Source: an uncultured Acetatifactor sp.
GTDB lineage: Bacteria > Bacillota > Clostridia > Lachnospirales > Lachnospiraceae
Assembly (NCBI GenBank): GCA_910578185.1
Contig: CAJTPN010000010.1
Coordinates: 62,001 to 126,000, forward strand
Length of the DNA stretch: 64,000 nt
Reading direction: 5' to 3'
Part shown: one piece after another, positions 36,266 through 44,781 of the stretch
Layout: each line of letters opens with the position of its first letter
How positions within the stretch are numbered: position 1 is the first letter of the stretch
Translations under genes and position numbers: made by a program
Notes under the pieces: generated by a model
What the model was told of the DNA's origin: nothing
Database searches by the model: none
Seen by the model: only the letters and a program-made list of their open reading frames with translations

Positions 36266-37165
36266 ATGGTAGATAAACTGTATAAAATCGAAAGAAAGCT
36301 TCTGTATAAAGAACTTGAGCCGTTGTTTAAGGAACTTTCTTCAGTGAAATATGCTGTGGTGAAAGGTGAGGCTTTGTCACAACAAATATATGGTGTTCCG
36401 GATCGTAGAAGGTCAAGTGATATTGATATCCTGACAGATAAGAGGAATGTGGAGTTTTTGGAGAAGCAACTTCTTAAACTTGGGTTTAAACAAAAACTAC
36501 CAGAGGATAGTGCGGAAACCAGACGCAATAGGGTGTTATGCATGGCTTATTCTCATCAGATCCCCTCATATCATAAAGAAAAGTTTGGATTTTATTTCAA
36601 TGTAGATGTGAATTATGATATTTTCTGGGGGGAGTATGAGGGGTGGCGATGTTCTATTGATGAATTCTTGAGTGACTCGGTGGATATGGAGATTTACGGT
36701 GTTACAGTGAAGACACTGCCTGTAGAAAAGGCTTTTGTTCAGCTTATCCTTCATCACTACAAGGAGATGAATTCGCTTTATCATTTGAGCCAACACAACA
36801 CTATTCGTACAGAGATGTTTATGGATGTGTATAATATGCTGAAGAATAATGTAGAAGTGCTTTCAAGTGAAATAGTAAAATGTTTGAGTGATCAATATTC
36901 CATCGGGAAGTATATGTATTATATGTTATATTTCACAGGAAAAGTGTTTGAACATGTAGATTTTTGTGAATACGTACGTAAACTTAAGATATATGAAGAT
37001 TCTTCGCTCCTTGAGTGTTATGGTTTATGCACAAGCGAACGAAAAAAATGGGGGCTTTCGTTTGAGGAAAGATTGGGGTATGAGAAGGTTAATGAATATA
37101 TTCAAGAGAACTTGAATTTGGAGGAAGCTAAGAAAGTAGAAATTAATTATAATATATTTACGTAA
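36266..37165 (+). CDS. Nucleotidyltransferase-family protein (PF14907-like)
   Basis: A 299-residue protein of the 'uncharacterised nucleotidyltransferase' type. The motif GEALSQQIYGVPDRRRSSDIDILTDKR (about residues 35-61; only its core D-x-D of SSDIDIL is catalytic-type) and FNVDVNYDIFWGE follow the family pattern for metal-binding aspartates. Such genes recur in lasso-peptide and other RiPP clusters, where the role is poorly known. First gene of the AT-rich cluster, downstream of the palindrome at 36200. A gap of 187 bp separates it from the first radical SAM gene. Confidence 0.8.
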   Translation: MVDKLYKIERKLLYKELEPLFKELSSVKYAVVKGEALSQQIYGVPDRRRSSDIDILTDKRNVEFLEKQLLKLGFKQKLPEDSAETRRNRVLCMAYSHQIPSYHKEKFGFYFNVDVNYDIFWGEYEGWRCSIDEFLSDSVDMEIYGVTVKTLPVEKAFVQLILHHYKEMNSLYHLSQHNTIRTEMFMDVYNMLKNNVEVLSSEIVKCLSDQYSIGKYMYYMLYFTGKVFEHVDFCEYVRKLKIYEDSSLLECYGLCTSERKKWGLSFEERLGYEKVNEYIQENLNLEEAKKVEINYNIFT

Positions 37166-37246
37166 ATACATTACATAAATAAAGCGTTAAAAGGTTGATT
37201 TCAAATCACCATTTTGATATTGTGCAAAACTTTACACTCAATAATC

Positions 37247-37308
37247 ACTTTTAAAGTGTTTTAGTATTTGACTTTTTGGACAAAATGCATAAGTGTTTTT
37301 GATAAAAT
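37247..37308 (+). promoter_or_regulatory. Possible second cluster promoter with repeated motif
   Basis: An extended -10 box, TGATAAAAT at 37300-37308, lies 45 bp before the radical SAM start. Upstream are a CACTTTTAAAGTG palindrome (37247-37259 region) and two direct copies of AAGTGTTTT (37254-37262 and 37291-37299) 37 bp apart, possible regulator sites. Confidence 0.4.
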
Positions 37309-37352
37309 ATCCTTTTGACGCTTGAATCATCAAATATATCAAGGAGAAGCTT

Positions 37353-38435
37353 ATGAACATAAATGAATTACGAGGATTTACTATTTATGTTACCAATGAT
37401 TGCAATCTAAGGTGTAAACATTGTTGGGTGTCAGGGGGGAAAAGTGCTGACTATTTGGATTATGAATTGATAATTTCCAGGATATTAGAAGCTTATGATA
37501 TGGGAGTTAGGAATTTTTTGATCACAGGCGGAGAACCGTTTATGCATCCGCAGATAATAGATATAATTGAGTGCATTGCAAAAAAAGAAGGAGCTTACGT
37601 TGATATTGAAACTAATGCAACTCTGATCGGCGATTGCGATATAGAGCGAATGGAAAAGTATAAGAACATTAGTTTGTTTGCAAGCATAGATTCTTCGACG
37701 GCAAGTACTCATGATTCTATCAGAGGAATTAATGGTGCTTTTGATATTACCAAAAGAACTGTGGAGAAGTTAGTTAAGCATGGCTTGTTATATCAATGCA
37801 TTATGGCTGTTAGCAAATTAAATGAGGCTGATGTAGAGAATACCATTCAATTGTGTATCCAATTAGGTGTGAAAATATTGCGTGTACTCCCTGTGCAACC
37901 ATGTGGTCGTGGAGAAGAATTGGCGCAAAACAGAATAACGTTTGATGTGAAAGAACGCATTAAATTTTATGAACAACAGCAAAAATTGATGGAAAAGTAT
38001 AAAGGACAGATATTAATAAAAACCCCTATTCCACCTGCATTTATGAAGTTGAAAAATGTATTAAACTATCGTAATGAATGTTCTTTCTGTAATCGTTTGA
38101 CTTTGCTGCCTAATGGTAGATATAGTATGTGTGGAATTGGAGAGGCACATCCGAACTATCAGTTCGGTGAGAATTATTTAACAACGGTTTTTGATTGCTG
38201 GAATAATAACCCAACAGTTCAAAAATTATCAAACGAGACAAAAAAATATAAGTCCCCATGTCAACTGTGTATTTATAAGAATATTTGCAAAGGCTTTTGC
38301 CACGCGATATCAATACAAGATTCAATAAATATGGATGAACAATATCGATTCTGCTATGAAGCATACAAAGAGGGATTATTTCCATCAAATGCTTTAGTGC
38401 ATAGTGCAAAGGAGATAAAAAATGAAAATGAATAA
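37353..38435 (+). CDS. Radical SAM/SPASM peptide-modifying enzyme 1
   Basis: A 360-residue radical SAM enzyme. The SAM cluster motif is CNLRCKHC (Cys17, Cys21, Cys24), followed by TGGEPFMHP. The C-terminal SPASM-like region has CSFC, GRYSMCG and CQLCIYKNICKGFC, the cysteine spacing for auxiliary [4Fe-4S] clusters. Enzymes of this design form thioether, C-C or C-O links, or epimerise residues, in ribosomal peptides. It overlaps the PqqD-like gene by 14 bp, and the two probably work together on the peptides encoded directly after them. AAGGAGAAGC precedes the ATG. Confidence 0.93.
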   Translation: MNINELRGFTIYVTNDCNLRCKHCWVSGGKSADYLDYELIISRILEAYDMGVRNFLITGGEPFMHPQIIDIIECIAKKEGAYVDIETNATLIGDCDIERMEKYKNISLFASIDSSTASTHDSIRGINGAFDITKRTVEKLVKHGLLYQCIMAVSKLNEADVENTIQLCIQLGVKILRVLPVQPCGRGEELAQNRITFDVKERIKFYEQQQKLMEKYKGQILIKTPIPPAFMKLKNVLNYRNECSFCNRLTLLPNGRYSMCGIGEAHPNYQFGENYLTTVFDCWNNNPTVQKLSNETKKYKSPCQLCIYKNICKGFCHAISIQDSINMDEQYRFCYEAYKEGLFPSNALVHSAKEIKNENE

Positions 38436-38724
38436 TGTGGTTGTGAGAAACGCAAATTTGGTTGTAAATACAGATGTAGAAAAAGTTGAGGAAGAGGAGT
38501 TAGAGTTTGCAATTGTTTTTGATATTGATGAGGAAAGGATGTTTTATTTGAATAACACATCTTACGAAATATTTAAAATTGCGGAAGTACAAATTTCTAC
38601 ACAAGAGATAGTTGATCACTTTAAGGAAAATTATTCTGTGACTTCTGACGATATTGAAAGCATTAATCAGGTGATCCTTGATATGCTTGATAAAAATATT
38701 CTACTGCACGCTGTCAAAGAATGA
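38422..38724 (+). CDS. PqqD-like peptide-recognition protein (RRE)
   Basis: A 100-residue standalone PqqD-family protein, the RiPP recognition element that binds the precursor leader and presents it to the enzyme. Visible features: an N-terminal beta part with EFAIVFDIDEERMFYLNNTSYEIFKI and a helical C-terminus with TSDDIESINQVILDMLDKNILL. Standalone form fits the two radical SAM proteins, which lack an obvious fused domain. AAAGGAG precedes the ATG at 38422. Confidence 0.88.
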   Translation: MKMNNVVVRNANLVVNTDVEKVEEEELEFAIVFDIDEERMFYLNNTSYEIFKIAEVQISTQEIVDHFKENYSVTSDDIESINQVILDMLDKNILLHAVKE

Positions 38725-38774
38725 ATGCCTTTGCCAATAATGGTTAATGAAATATTATGAATTTAGGAGGAAAC

Positions 38775-38897
38775 ATGAGAAAATTTATTAGACCCATTGT
38801 AAAAGAAATCAATAATGTTTTTGCAGCTACAACCAATACCTGTACCAGTGCTGGCACTGGTAATAATAATAACTGCAGTACCAGCGGTATGGGATAA
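38775..38897 (+). CDS. Putative RiPP precursor peptide 1 (40 residues)
   Basis: Short gene with a strong TTTAGGAGGAAAC ribosome site. Product: leader MRKFIRPIVKEINNV, then FAATTNTCTSAGTG, four Asn, CSTSGMG. Cysteines are at 23 and 34. It shares the beginning (basic, aromatic, Ile, Pro at position 7, Glu11) and the NTCTS-G motif with the next two peptides, and GNNNN-CSTSG with peptide 2. Length, leader/core division, Gly/Ser/Thr/Asn/Cys-rich core and position between PqqD and radical SAM genes make it a precursor. Core start is not known. Confidence 0.88.
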   Translation: MRKFIRPIVKEINNVFAATTNTCTSAGTGNNNNCSTSGMG

Positions 38898-38919
38898 TTC
38901 TGTAATATGAGGTGATCAC

Positions 38920-39042
38920 ATGAAAAAATTTATTTGTCCTGAAGTTGTGGAAATATCTGAATTGTATGGTCGAGGAAATAATACGTGTACAAGTTCAGGT
39001 TCTGGAAACAATAATAATCCATGTAGTACCAGTGGAAAATGA
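38920..39042 (+). CDS. Putative RiPP precursor peptide 2 (40 residues)
   Basis: ATG at 38920 after GAGGTGATCAC. Leader MKKFICPEVVEISEL followed by YGRGNNTCTSSG, then SGNNNNPCSTSGK. Core cysteines are at 23 and 35; an additional Cys6 lies in the leader. Residues 15-27 match peptide 3 exactly, and the DNA at 38959-38999 differs from that at 39102-39142 by one silent base, so the two genes arose by recent duplication while their tails have diverged. Confidence 0.9.
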   Translation: MKKFICPEVVEISELYGRGNNTCTSSGSGNNNNPCSTSGK

Positions 39043-39062
39043 TTAAGAGGAGATGATATTGT

Positions 39063-39188
39063 TTGAAAAGGTACATTAAGCCTATAGTAATTGAACTTAC
39101 TGAATTGTATGGTCGAGGAAATAATACATGTACAAGTTCAGGAAAGGGCGAATACAATACTTGTACCCATGTTGGTTCCGGAACATAA
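39063..39188 (+). CDS. Putative RiPP precursor peptide 3 (41 residues)
   Basis: Begins at TTG 39063, with AGAGGAGA ten bases upstream; the frame of the nearby ATG at 39053 closes quickly. Product: leader MKRYIKPIVIELTEL, YGRGNNTCTSSG, then KGEYNTCTHVGSGT. Cysteines at 23 and 34. The second half replaces the Asn run by a second NTCT motif, suggesting that N-T-C-T is the modified unit. The next radical SAM gene follows after 45 bp. Confidence 0.88.
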   Translation: MKRYIKPIVIELTELYGRGNNTCTSSGKGEYNTCTHVGSGT

Positions 39189-39233
39189 TTTGATTTAACT
39201 ATTATCGGCAATGGCAGATTATTTGGAGGAAAT

Positions 39234-40259
39234 ATGTTTGATAAATGGATGATAGGGGCTTTCCTTAGTATCATTGGTGCGTGTAATTACAATTGCATAT
39301 ATTGCAGTGCACATGAACAAATTTTAGATGGTGCTGTTTTAGAATATGAGGATATTAAATATGTGTATGATATTCTAAAGAGAAAGAAAGTGTGTAAAAT
39401 AAACATAACTGGTGGAGAGCCTTTTCTGCACAAAGATATAGAAAGAATTATTCAATTATCGGTTGATAACTTTTCGACAACCCTACTGACTAATGGTTCG
39501 TTAATTCCAGAGCATATTGAGTTTTTGAAACAGTTTAAGAATAAAAAAAGATTACATTTTTCAGTCAGTTTGGATTCGGGTAACCCAGAAAGAAATATGC
39601 TTACAAGAGGTGAAGGAACATTTGAATTATCCTTAGAGGGGATAGAAAAACTCATAGACCTTGGCTATAAAGTTAATGTATTATCAACAATAACCAGTTA
39701 TTATGATGTTACGGATTTAAAAAATCTTGTTAGAAAAGTGATTAGAGCCGGTGGGAATCAGATTAATCTTACACCTTTACAACCATGCGGAGTGGCTAAA
39801 AATGAGTTTGATATGTTAAGGCCGAGTGTGAACATGCTTTGTGAAATTGAAAAGATAATTCCAGAACTTCAAAGTAAGTATGGAATTAATATCGGCACGG
39901 GTTTTGGCAAATGTTATAGTACCGATGAGCAGACAAACTCTGAATGTTATTTATTACCATGCAAGGCAGGGATAACACAAATTTCAATTAGGTCCAACGG
40001 GGATGTGTATCCGTGTAATGCTTTAGAAATATATATGGGCAATCTATTTAAGGATGACATTGATTATATATTAGAGCATTCGGAGGGGGCACAATTAATT
40101 CGCCATATATCTAAGGAGAAAATTTCCACTCATACAAAGTGTAAAAAGTGTAGGTTTAATCGTAACTGCACTGGTGGATGCAGAGGTGTTGCATATGGTG
40201 GCACAGGGGATATCTATCATCCGGATATATACTGTGATCAATTAAATATTTGTGATTGA
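39234..40259 (+). CDS. Radical SAM/SPASM peptide-modifying enzyme 2
   Basis: A 341-residue radical SAM protein with the cluster motif CNYNCIYC (Cys17, Cys21, Cys24), TGGEPFLHKD, and a SPASM-type tail with CYLLPCKAG, GDVYPCNALEIYMGNL and CKKCRFNRNCTGGC. It resembles enzyme 1 in size and layout but is clearly diverged, so the two probably install different changes or act on different positions. GGAGGAAAT precedes the ATG. The exporter gene starts 22 bp after its stop. Confidence 0.93.
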   Translation: MFDKWMIGAFLSIIGACNYNCIYCSAHEQILDGAVLEYEDIKYVYDILKRKKVCKINITGGEPFLHKDIERIIQLSVDNFSTTLLTNGSLIPEHIEFLKQFKNKKRLHFSVSLDSGNPERNMLTRGEGTFELSLEGIEKLIDLGYKVNVLSTITSYYDVTDLKNLVRKVIRAGGNQINLTPLQPCGVAKNEFDMLRPSVNMLCEIEKIIPELQSKYGINIGTGFGKCYSTDEQTNSECYLLPCKAGITQISIRSNGDVYPCNALEIYMGNLFKDDIDYILEHSEGAQLIRHISKEKISTHTKCKKCRFNRNCTGGCRGVAYGGTGDIYHPDIYCDQLNICD

Positions 40260-40281
40260 AATGACATTTAAGGAGAAATAT

Positions 40282-42075
40282 ATGAATAGCAATAAACATA
40301 TTTCCTTCTTTCTAAAGCGAATATGGGGAGCGAACAAAGTTGCAACAATTGTTAATTTTGCACAGTATATATTGCTGGGAGCGAGCTCTTCTTTGTCGTT
40401 GTTATTTACGGCAAATATCATAAATGCTATTTCTCTGTATGAAGGAGTAAATCCCAATAGTATCAAGATAAATATTGTTGTCAATGCTTTTTTTCTGGCG
40501 TTGATTGCTTTGTTCCAGCTTTTCTTTGAAAAATTTTCACAGGCCTTACGTGAAAAACATATTTATGCCGTCAGGCAGAATATAGAGAAAGAAATATGTG
40601 TAAAGCTGTCGAGGATCCCACAAGATATACTGGATACAAAAGAATTCCAGGATGATTTTAGAATTGTAAATGAAACAAATACAAATCTGTATTTATTTAT
40701 TACCTATATTGCCCAAGGTATGAGTTTGATTGTACAGTTGGCTATGCCTCTTATTTTGGTTACACGGCTATCTTGGCCGCTATTATTCCCAAGCTTATGT
40801 ATGGTTCTGTTTTCTGTTTATAGATTATCAAAGATACAGTTGCGATATTGGAGTGAGTATTTGTCGAATACTACTCTTAGAAGGAAGATGGATTACCATG
40901 TTGGGTTATTTATGAACGAAGGCTTTTTTTCAGTGATCAGGGCATTTAGCCGAGAGGATTATTTTTTTAAAAAGGCAAAGTCCTCCATAGATGAGTCCAT
41001 AAATAATGCAAATGAGGCTATAGCGAATCAAAATAAAAAGTATGCTAAATTACAATTAGTAATATTAATAATTCCCATAGCAATAGCGCTTGTGGCAGTA
41101 CGAAAGTTTTATGAATCACACATATCAGTAGGTGATGTAATAATGTTTTTGGGACTTGGTAAATCTATTCATAGCGCAGTGATATCTTCTGGCGTTATTG
41201 TACAGAAAACACAGGAGGTTTCCATATCTCTGAAACGTGTATATGACTTTATTTTTGATTCTGTAGAGGTGAACGAAGACGATAATTGTTATCAAATGGT
41301 TGAATGTGTTGAAAATATTGAAATTGATAACCTTACTTTTTACTATCCAAAATCAAAGATTCCGGCGCTTAGTAACATATCACTAAGTATTAATAGTGGT
41401 GATCTAGTTGCATTTGTTGGTGAGAATGGGTCTGGGAAAACGACGTTGATAAAGATTCTGCTGGGACTATATAAGAATTATGAAGGTTCTATTAGAATTA
41501 ACGGCATAAATCTTAGAAATATCTCTCAAGATAATCTTATGAAAATATTTGCTCCATGCTTTCAGGATTATCTTAAACCACAGTTTTTATTGAAAGAGGC
41601 AGTAGGTTTGTCGCGAATCGATGAAATGGATGATGTACAAATTAAGGAAGTCCTTCAAATGAATAACGGCACTGATATGATTGAAGCGTATTCACTTGAT
41701 ACGCAGTTGGGAACTCAGTTTACAAATGGTGTTGATTTGTCGATAGGACAATGGCAAAAAGTTGCTGTTTCAAGAGCAATGTATGCGGAGCGCAATGTTA
41801 TACTGGCTGACGAACCTATGGCATCATTAGATATTTATTCAGAACTGCAACTGTTGAAAGCGGTTAAATTGAATCACAATAAAAACGCCCCCAAAATTTC
41901 TATATTGATTTCACATAGAATGGCTGGCATAAAAATGTGTAGTAAAATATTTGTGTTAGATTGTGGAGTTTTAGTAGAGGAGGGTGAACATGAACATTTG
42001 ATTTCTCTGGGTGGCAAATATAGCACAATGTATAACGCGCAAAATGATTCTGTAAAAAAGGGAAATGGCAAATGA
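40282..42075 (+). CDS. ABC exporter, fused membrane and ATPase domains (1)
   Basis: A 597-residue half-transporter: five to six transmembrane segments over about residues 20-320, then an ATPase with Walker A GENGSGKTTL, signature LSIGQWQ, Walker B VILADEPMASLD and H-loop ISHR. The GQWQ signature is common in lantibiotic-type exporters (NisT/SpaT group). No N-terminal C39 protease domain is present, so leader removal needs another enzyme. The ATG at 40282 follows AAGGAGAAAT and is preferred to upstream in-frame starts inside the previous gene. It overlaps the next ABC gene by four bases; they probably form a heterodimer. Confidence 0.93.
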   Translation: MNSNKHISFFLKRIWGANKVATIVNFAQYILLGASSSLSLLFTANIINAISLYEGVNPNSIKINIVVNAFFLALIALFQLFFEKFSQALREKHIYAVRQNIEKEICVKLSRIPQDILDTKEFQDDFRIVNETNTNLYLFITYIAQGMSLIVQLAMPLILVTRLSWPLLFPSLCMVLFSVYRLSKIQLRYWSEYLSNTTLRRKMDYHVGLFMNEGFFSVIRAFSREDYFFKKAKSSIDESINNANEAIANQNKKYAKLQLVILIIPIAIALVAVRKFYESHISVGDVIMFLGLGKSIHSAVISSGVIVQKTQEVSISLKRVYDFIFDSVEVNEDDNCYQMVECVENIEIDNLTFYYPKSKIPALSNISLSINSGDLVAFVGENGSGKTTLIKILLGLYKNYEGSIRINGINLRNISQDNLMKIFAPCFQDYLKPQFLLKEAVGLSRIDEMDDVQIKEVLQMNNGTDMIEAYSLDTQLGTQFTNGVDLSIGQWQKVAVSRAMYAERNVILADEPMASLDIYSELQLLKAVKLNHNKNAPKISILISHRMAGIKMCSKIFVLDCGVLVEEGEHEHLISLGGKYSTMYNAQNDSVKKGNGK

Positions 42076-43802
42076 ACAGAGTGTATCGTCTTTTAAATAA
42101 TTTGAAGTACATAGGATGGACTCGGGTGCTTATCAATGTGTTTCTCCTGTTATTATGGAATGTTTTTCCTTTAATAGGTAATTACATTAATAAGTATCTC
42201 ACTAATTCACTTATTTCTTTCGATATAAGCTTAACTTTTGGAATCATCTTATTTCAAATTCTTATTTGGATTATAAGCATAGTACTAAACGCATATGACC
42301 AAAATGTTCGCCAAGAGTCGGTAACTCGTAGCGATACGTATGATAAGTTGGAACTGTGTAAAAAGAAATGTGCATTATCAGCACAGTATTTTGAAACGCC
42401 GGCTGGAATAAATACATTTAGTAAAGCAAATCGTGGAATAGGGAAAAGATATAGTTTTTTTAAAAATGCAGTATTGCTGTTAATGCTTGTCCCTACATTG
42501 TTGCTGTCAATCGTGCCGGTTGTTCGTTCTGCCCAATGGGCCTGTTGCCTGTTAGCGGTCATCTTGGGCCTGAATATTTTTCTTTCAGCTAAATGTGCAG
42601 ACATCGAATATTTGGAATCGGTAAAGCAATTGGAATCCGAACGCAGGCGCAATTATTACAAATCATTATTTTATAATTTTTCCTTGTTGAAAGAAATCAG
42701 ATGTTATGGCATTGAGGCGTGGTTATTAAATAAGTATGATACGATTTCAAAGAAAATCTTTAAAGAAACCCATAGAATCCATATTCGCTCTTCTCTCATT
42801 ACTGCAAGTATTGACGTGGTGTCTATGGTTTCAAAATTGTTATTTTGGGTATACATATGTTACCAGGCAATAGATGGGAGCATTTCTATCAGTAACTGTG
42901 TACTCTTAATTGGCCTTTGGGATACGGCGATTGGTGCAATACAGGAATTTCGTGATGCGACAATCAGGTTATACCATGATTATAAAGGCGTAAAGGATAT
43001 GGATTCCTTTTTAGATGTTGAAGAAGAAACAAAAAAAAGCAGTATTCAATCAGTAGATGCGATTACTATAAAGAATCTTTCATTTTCGTATCCGGTTGCA
43101 AAAGATAAGCTTATTCTGAAAGAAGTATCTTTAGACCTTTATAATGGAAACTGCTATTTGATGTTAGGGTCGAATGGGGCAGGCAAATCAACTTTGATTA
43201 AACTTTTGTTGTCTCAGTTTAAAGTGGATGAAGGGACAATTATTATAAATGGGCGCCATGATATAAACCAGCTGAACGGTATCAAGGTTGGATATATGGC
43301 CCAAAATGATCCTCATTTTTCACTTACATTAAAGGAAAACATTATTTTTGGATCAGTATACGATGAGGATAGGTTTAAAGCTGCAATTCAAAAGGCTGGC
43401 ATAACCAGTCTGATTGAGTCGATGCCACTTAAAGAAGATACTTTGTTGGGAATGGCGTATGGTGAGGGAAGAGAAATATCAGGTGGTCAATGGCAACGGA
43501 TAAATTTTGCGCGTTTATTATATAACCAGTGTGATATTGTTATTTTGGACGAGCCAACTGCCAGTATGGATCCATTGGCAGAACGAGACCTGTATTGTGA
43601 AATTAAGAACATTTTTCAACATAAAATAATAATTCTTGTGTCGCATCGACTTAGTAGTGTTGGCATTGCAGATAAGATTATATTCTTGGAAGATGGAATA
43701 GTAACAGGCTTTGACACACACGAAGCCCTCTTAAGCAGATGTGCATCCTATAAATCTATGATGGCGATTCAAGAAGCAATATCAGAAGGAGGATCGTATT
43801 GA
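42072..43802 (+). CDS. ABC exporter, fused membrane and ATPase domains (2)
   Basis: A 576-residue half-transporter with membrane segments over about residues 15-300 and an ATPase with Walker A GSNGAGKSTL, signature ISGGQWQ, Walker B IVILDEPTASMD and H-loop VSHR. Together with the preceding protein, translationally coupled through ATGA, it likely exports the modified peptide. Its stop overlaps the TTG start of the kinase-like gene. Neither half has a peptidase domain. Confidence 0.93.
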   Translation: MNRVYRLLNNLKYIGWTRVLINVFLLLLWNVFPLIGNYINKYLTNSLISFDISLTFGIILFQILIWIISIVLNAYDQNVRQESVTRSDTYDKLELCKKKCALSAQYFETPAGINTFSKANRGIGKRYSFFKNAVLLLMLVPTLLLSIVPVVRSAQWACCLLAVILGLNIFLSAKCADIEYLESVKQLESERRRNYYKSLFYNFSLLKEIRCYGIEAWLLNKYDTISKKIFKETHRIHIRSSLITASIDVVSMVSKLLFWVYICYQAIDGSISISNCVLLIGLWDTAIGAIQEFRDATIRLYHDYKGVKDMDSFLDVEEETKKSSIQSVDAITIKNLSFSYPVAKDKLILKEVSLDLYNGNCYLMLGSNGAGKSTLIKLLLSQFKVDEGTIIINGRHDINQLNGIKVGYMAQNDPHFSLTLKENIIFGSVYDEDRFKAAIQKAGITSLIESMPLKEDTLLGMAYGEGREISGGQWQRINFARLLYNQCDIVILDEPTASMDPLAERDLYCEIKNIFQHKIIILVSHRLSSVGIADKIIFLEDGIVTGFDTHEALLSRCASYKSMMAIQEAISEGGSY

Positions 43803-44767
43803 AATATAAGATATTCGGACATTGGCTTCAAGTAGACACCAATGATGACGTTTTAATTAATGCCCTTCAACTTTGTGCAGGGCATTTTGCTGAAACTGAA
43901 ATAGAAACAATAGGAAAAGTTCGGTTTGTAAAAATCAGCACCATACAGTTACATAATTATAAAATTCCTATTGATGGAATGCGTATCATTCCATCATATG
44001 TTCAGCCGACAAAGGAATATTCAACTATTTATAAGTCTTTGGATGGAGAAAAAGTCATTCATTTCTATGAACATTATTATTTGATAGAATATCTGTATAA
44101 TTCAAACTTAGTAGAGTTCTATTATACAGAAAATGTTTATAAAATACTCGATTTGTTAGGGGAATTTTTAAAATATTATATTTTCGAAAAAGCATTAAGT
44201 TTTAGTGAATGTCCATTACACTCTTCGTGTGTTGTAAAAAAAAATAGTGATAAATGTTTTATTTTTGTCGGGGATAGTGGTTGCGGAAAAAGTTCAAATG
44301 CATTATTTGCTACTTTCAATAATAACTTTGAGTTTATGAATGATGAAATAACATATATTACTTATTGTGATGGCCATCTGGTATCTATTCCGACTACTGA
44401 TAAATTCAAGATATGTGAGCCAATGTTTTTTGAGTTAAAAGAACGGACCAAAATACATTTCATAAAGAGTAATAACGAATATTTGTGCGACTTCCAAAAT
44501 TCGAATGTTCGATCGGACAAAGTGTATGATATAGAGTGCCTTGTGGTGCTAGTGAGAGACGATGAGACCGAATGTATTGAAAAAAACTGTTTGTCTAAAT
44601 TGGAATTGTATGATCTTATATTGCGGAATTTACACTTTGCTTTTTGTAATACTAAGGAAAGCAAAAAGTTAGTTATGAAATATGCGAGTAAAATAATGCA
44701 AGAATGCAATGTTATATCCATTAGATATCCGACAAAATTGATTCAGGAAGTAATTTATTATATTTAA
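43799..44767 (+). CDS. HPr-kinase-like P-loop protein
   Basis: A 322-residue protein with a C-terminal HPr kinase/phosphorylase-type fold: P-loop GDSGCGKSSNA around residue 158, then a conserved FEFMNDEITYI region. The N-terminal half has a different fold and is not the HprK N-terminal domain. Homologues occur in lasso-peptide and other RiPP clusters, and some phosphorylate a serine of the peptide. Start is TTG at 43799 with AGGAGGATC before it, overlapping the exporter gene. A peptide Ser/Thr kinase role is plausible here as the cores are Ser/Thr-rich, but it is not proven. Confidence 0.8.
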   Translation: MKYKIFGHWLQVDTNDDVLINALQLCAGHFAETEIETIGKVRFVKISTIQLHNYKIPIDGMRIIPSYVQPTKEYSTIYKSLDGEKVIHFYEHYYLIEYLYNSNLVEFYYTENVYKILDLLGEFLKYYIFEKALSFSECPLHSSCVVKKNSDKCFIFVGDSGCGKSSNALFATFNNNFEFMNDEITYITYCDGHLVSIPTTDKFKICEPMFFELKERTKIHFIKSNNEYLCDFQNSNVRSDKVYDIECLVVLVRDDETECIEKNCLSKLELYDLILRNLHFAFCNTKESKKLVMKYASKIMQECNVISIRYPTKLIQEVIYYI

Positions 44768-44781
44768 GACGGAGGTGTTGT

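Noticed and set aside
36055..36543. 162-codon minus-strand frame at the start of the peptide cluster
   Set aside because: Antisense to the nucleotidyltransferase gene and its promoter region; no support.
38775..39188. Lanthipeptide or lasso peptide precursors
   Set aside because: No LanM/LanB/LanC, and no lasso cyclase or B1/B2 protease set; radical SAM with PqqD points to another class.
37353..40259. Classical sactipeptide of subtilosin/thurincin type
   Set aside because: Not excluded chemically, but the two-Cys NTCT cores and ACP/FkbH genes do not match known sactipeptide clusters, so I did not assign the class.
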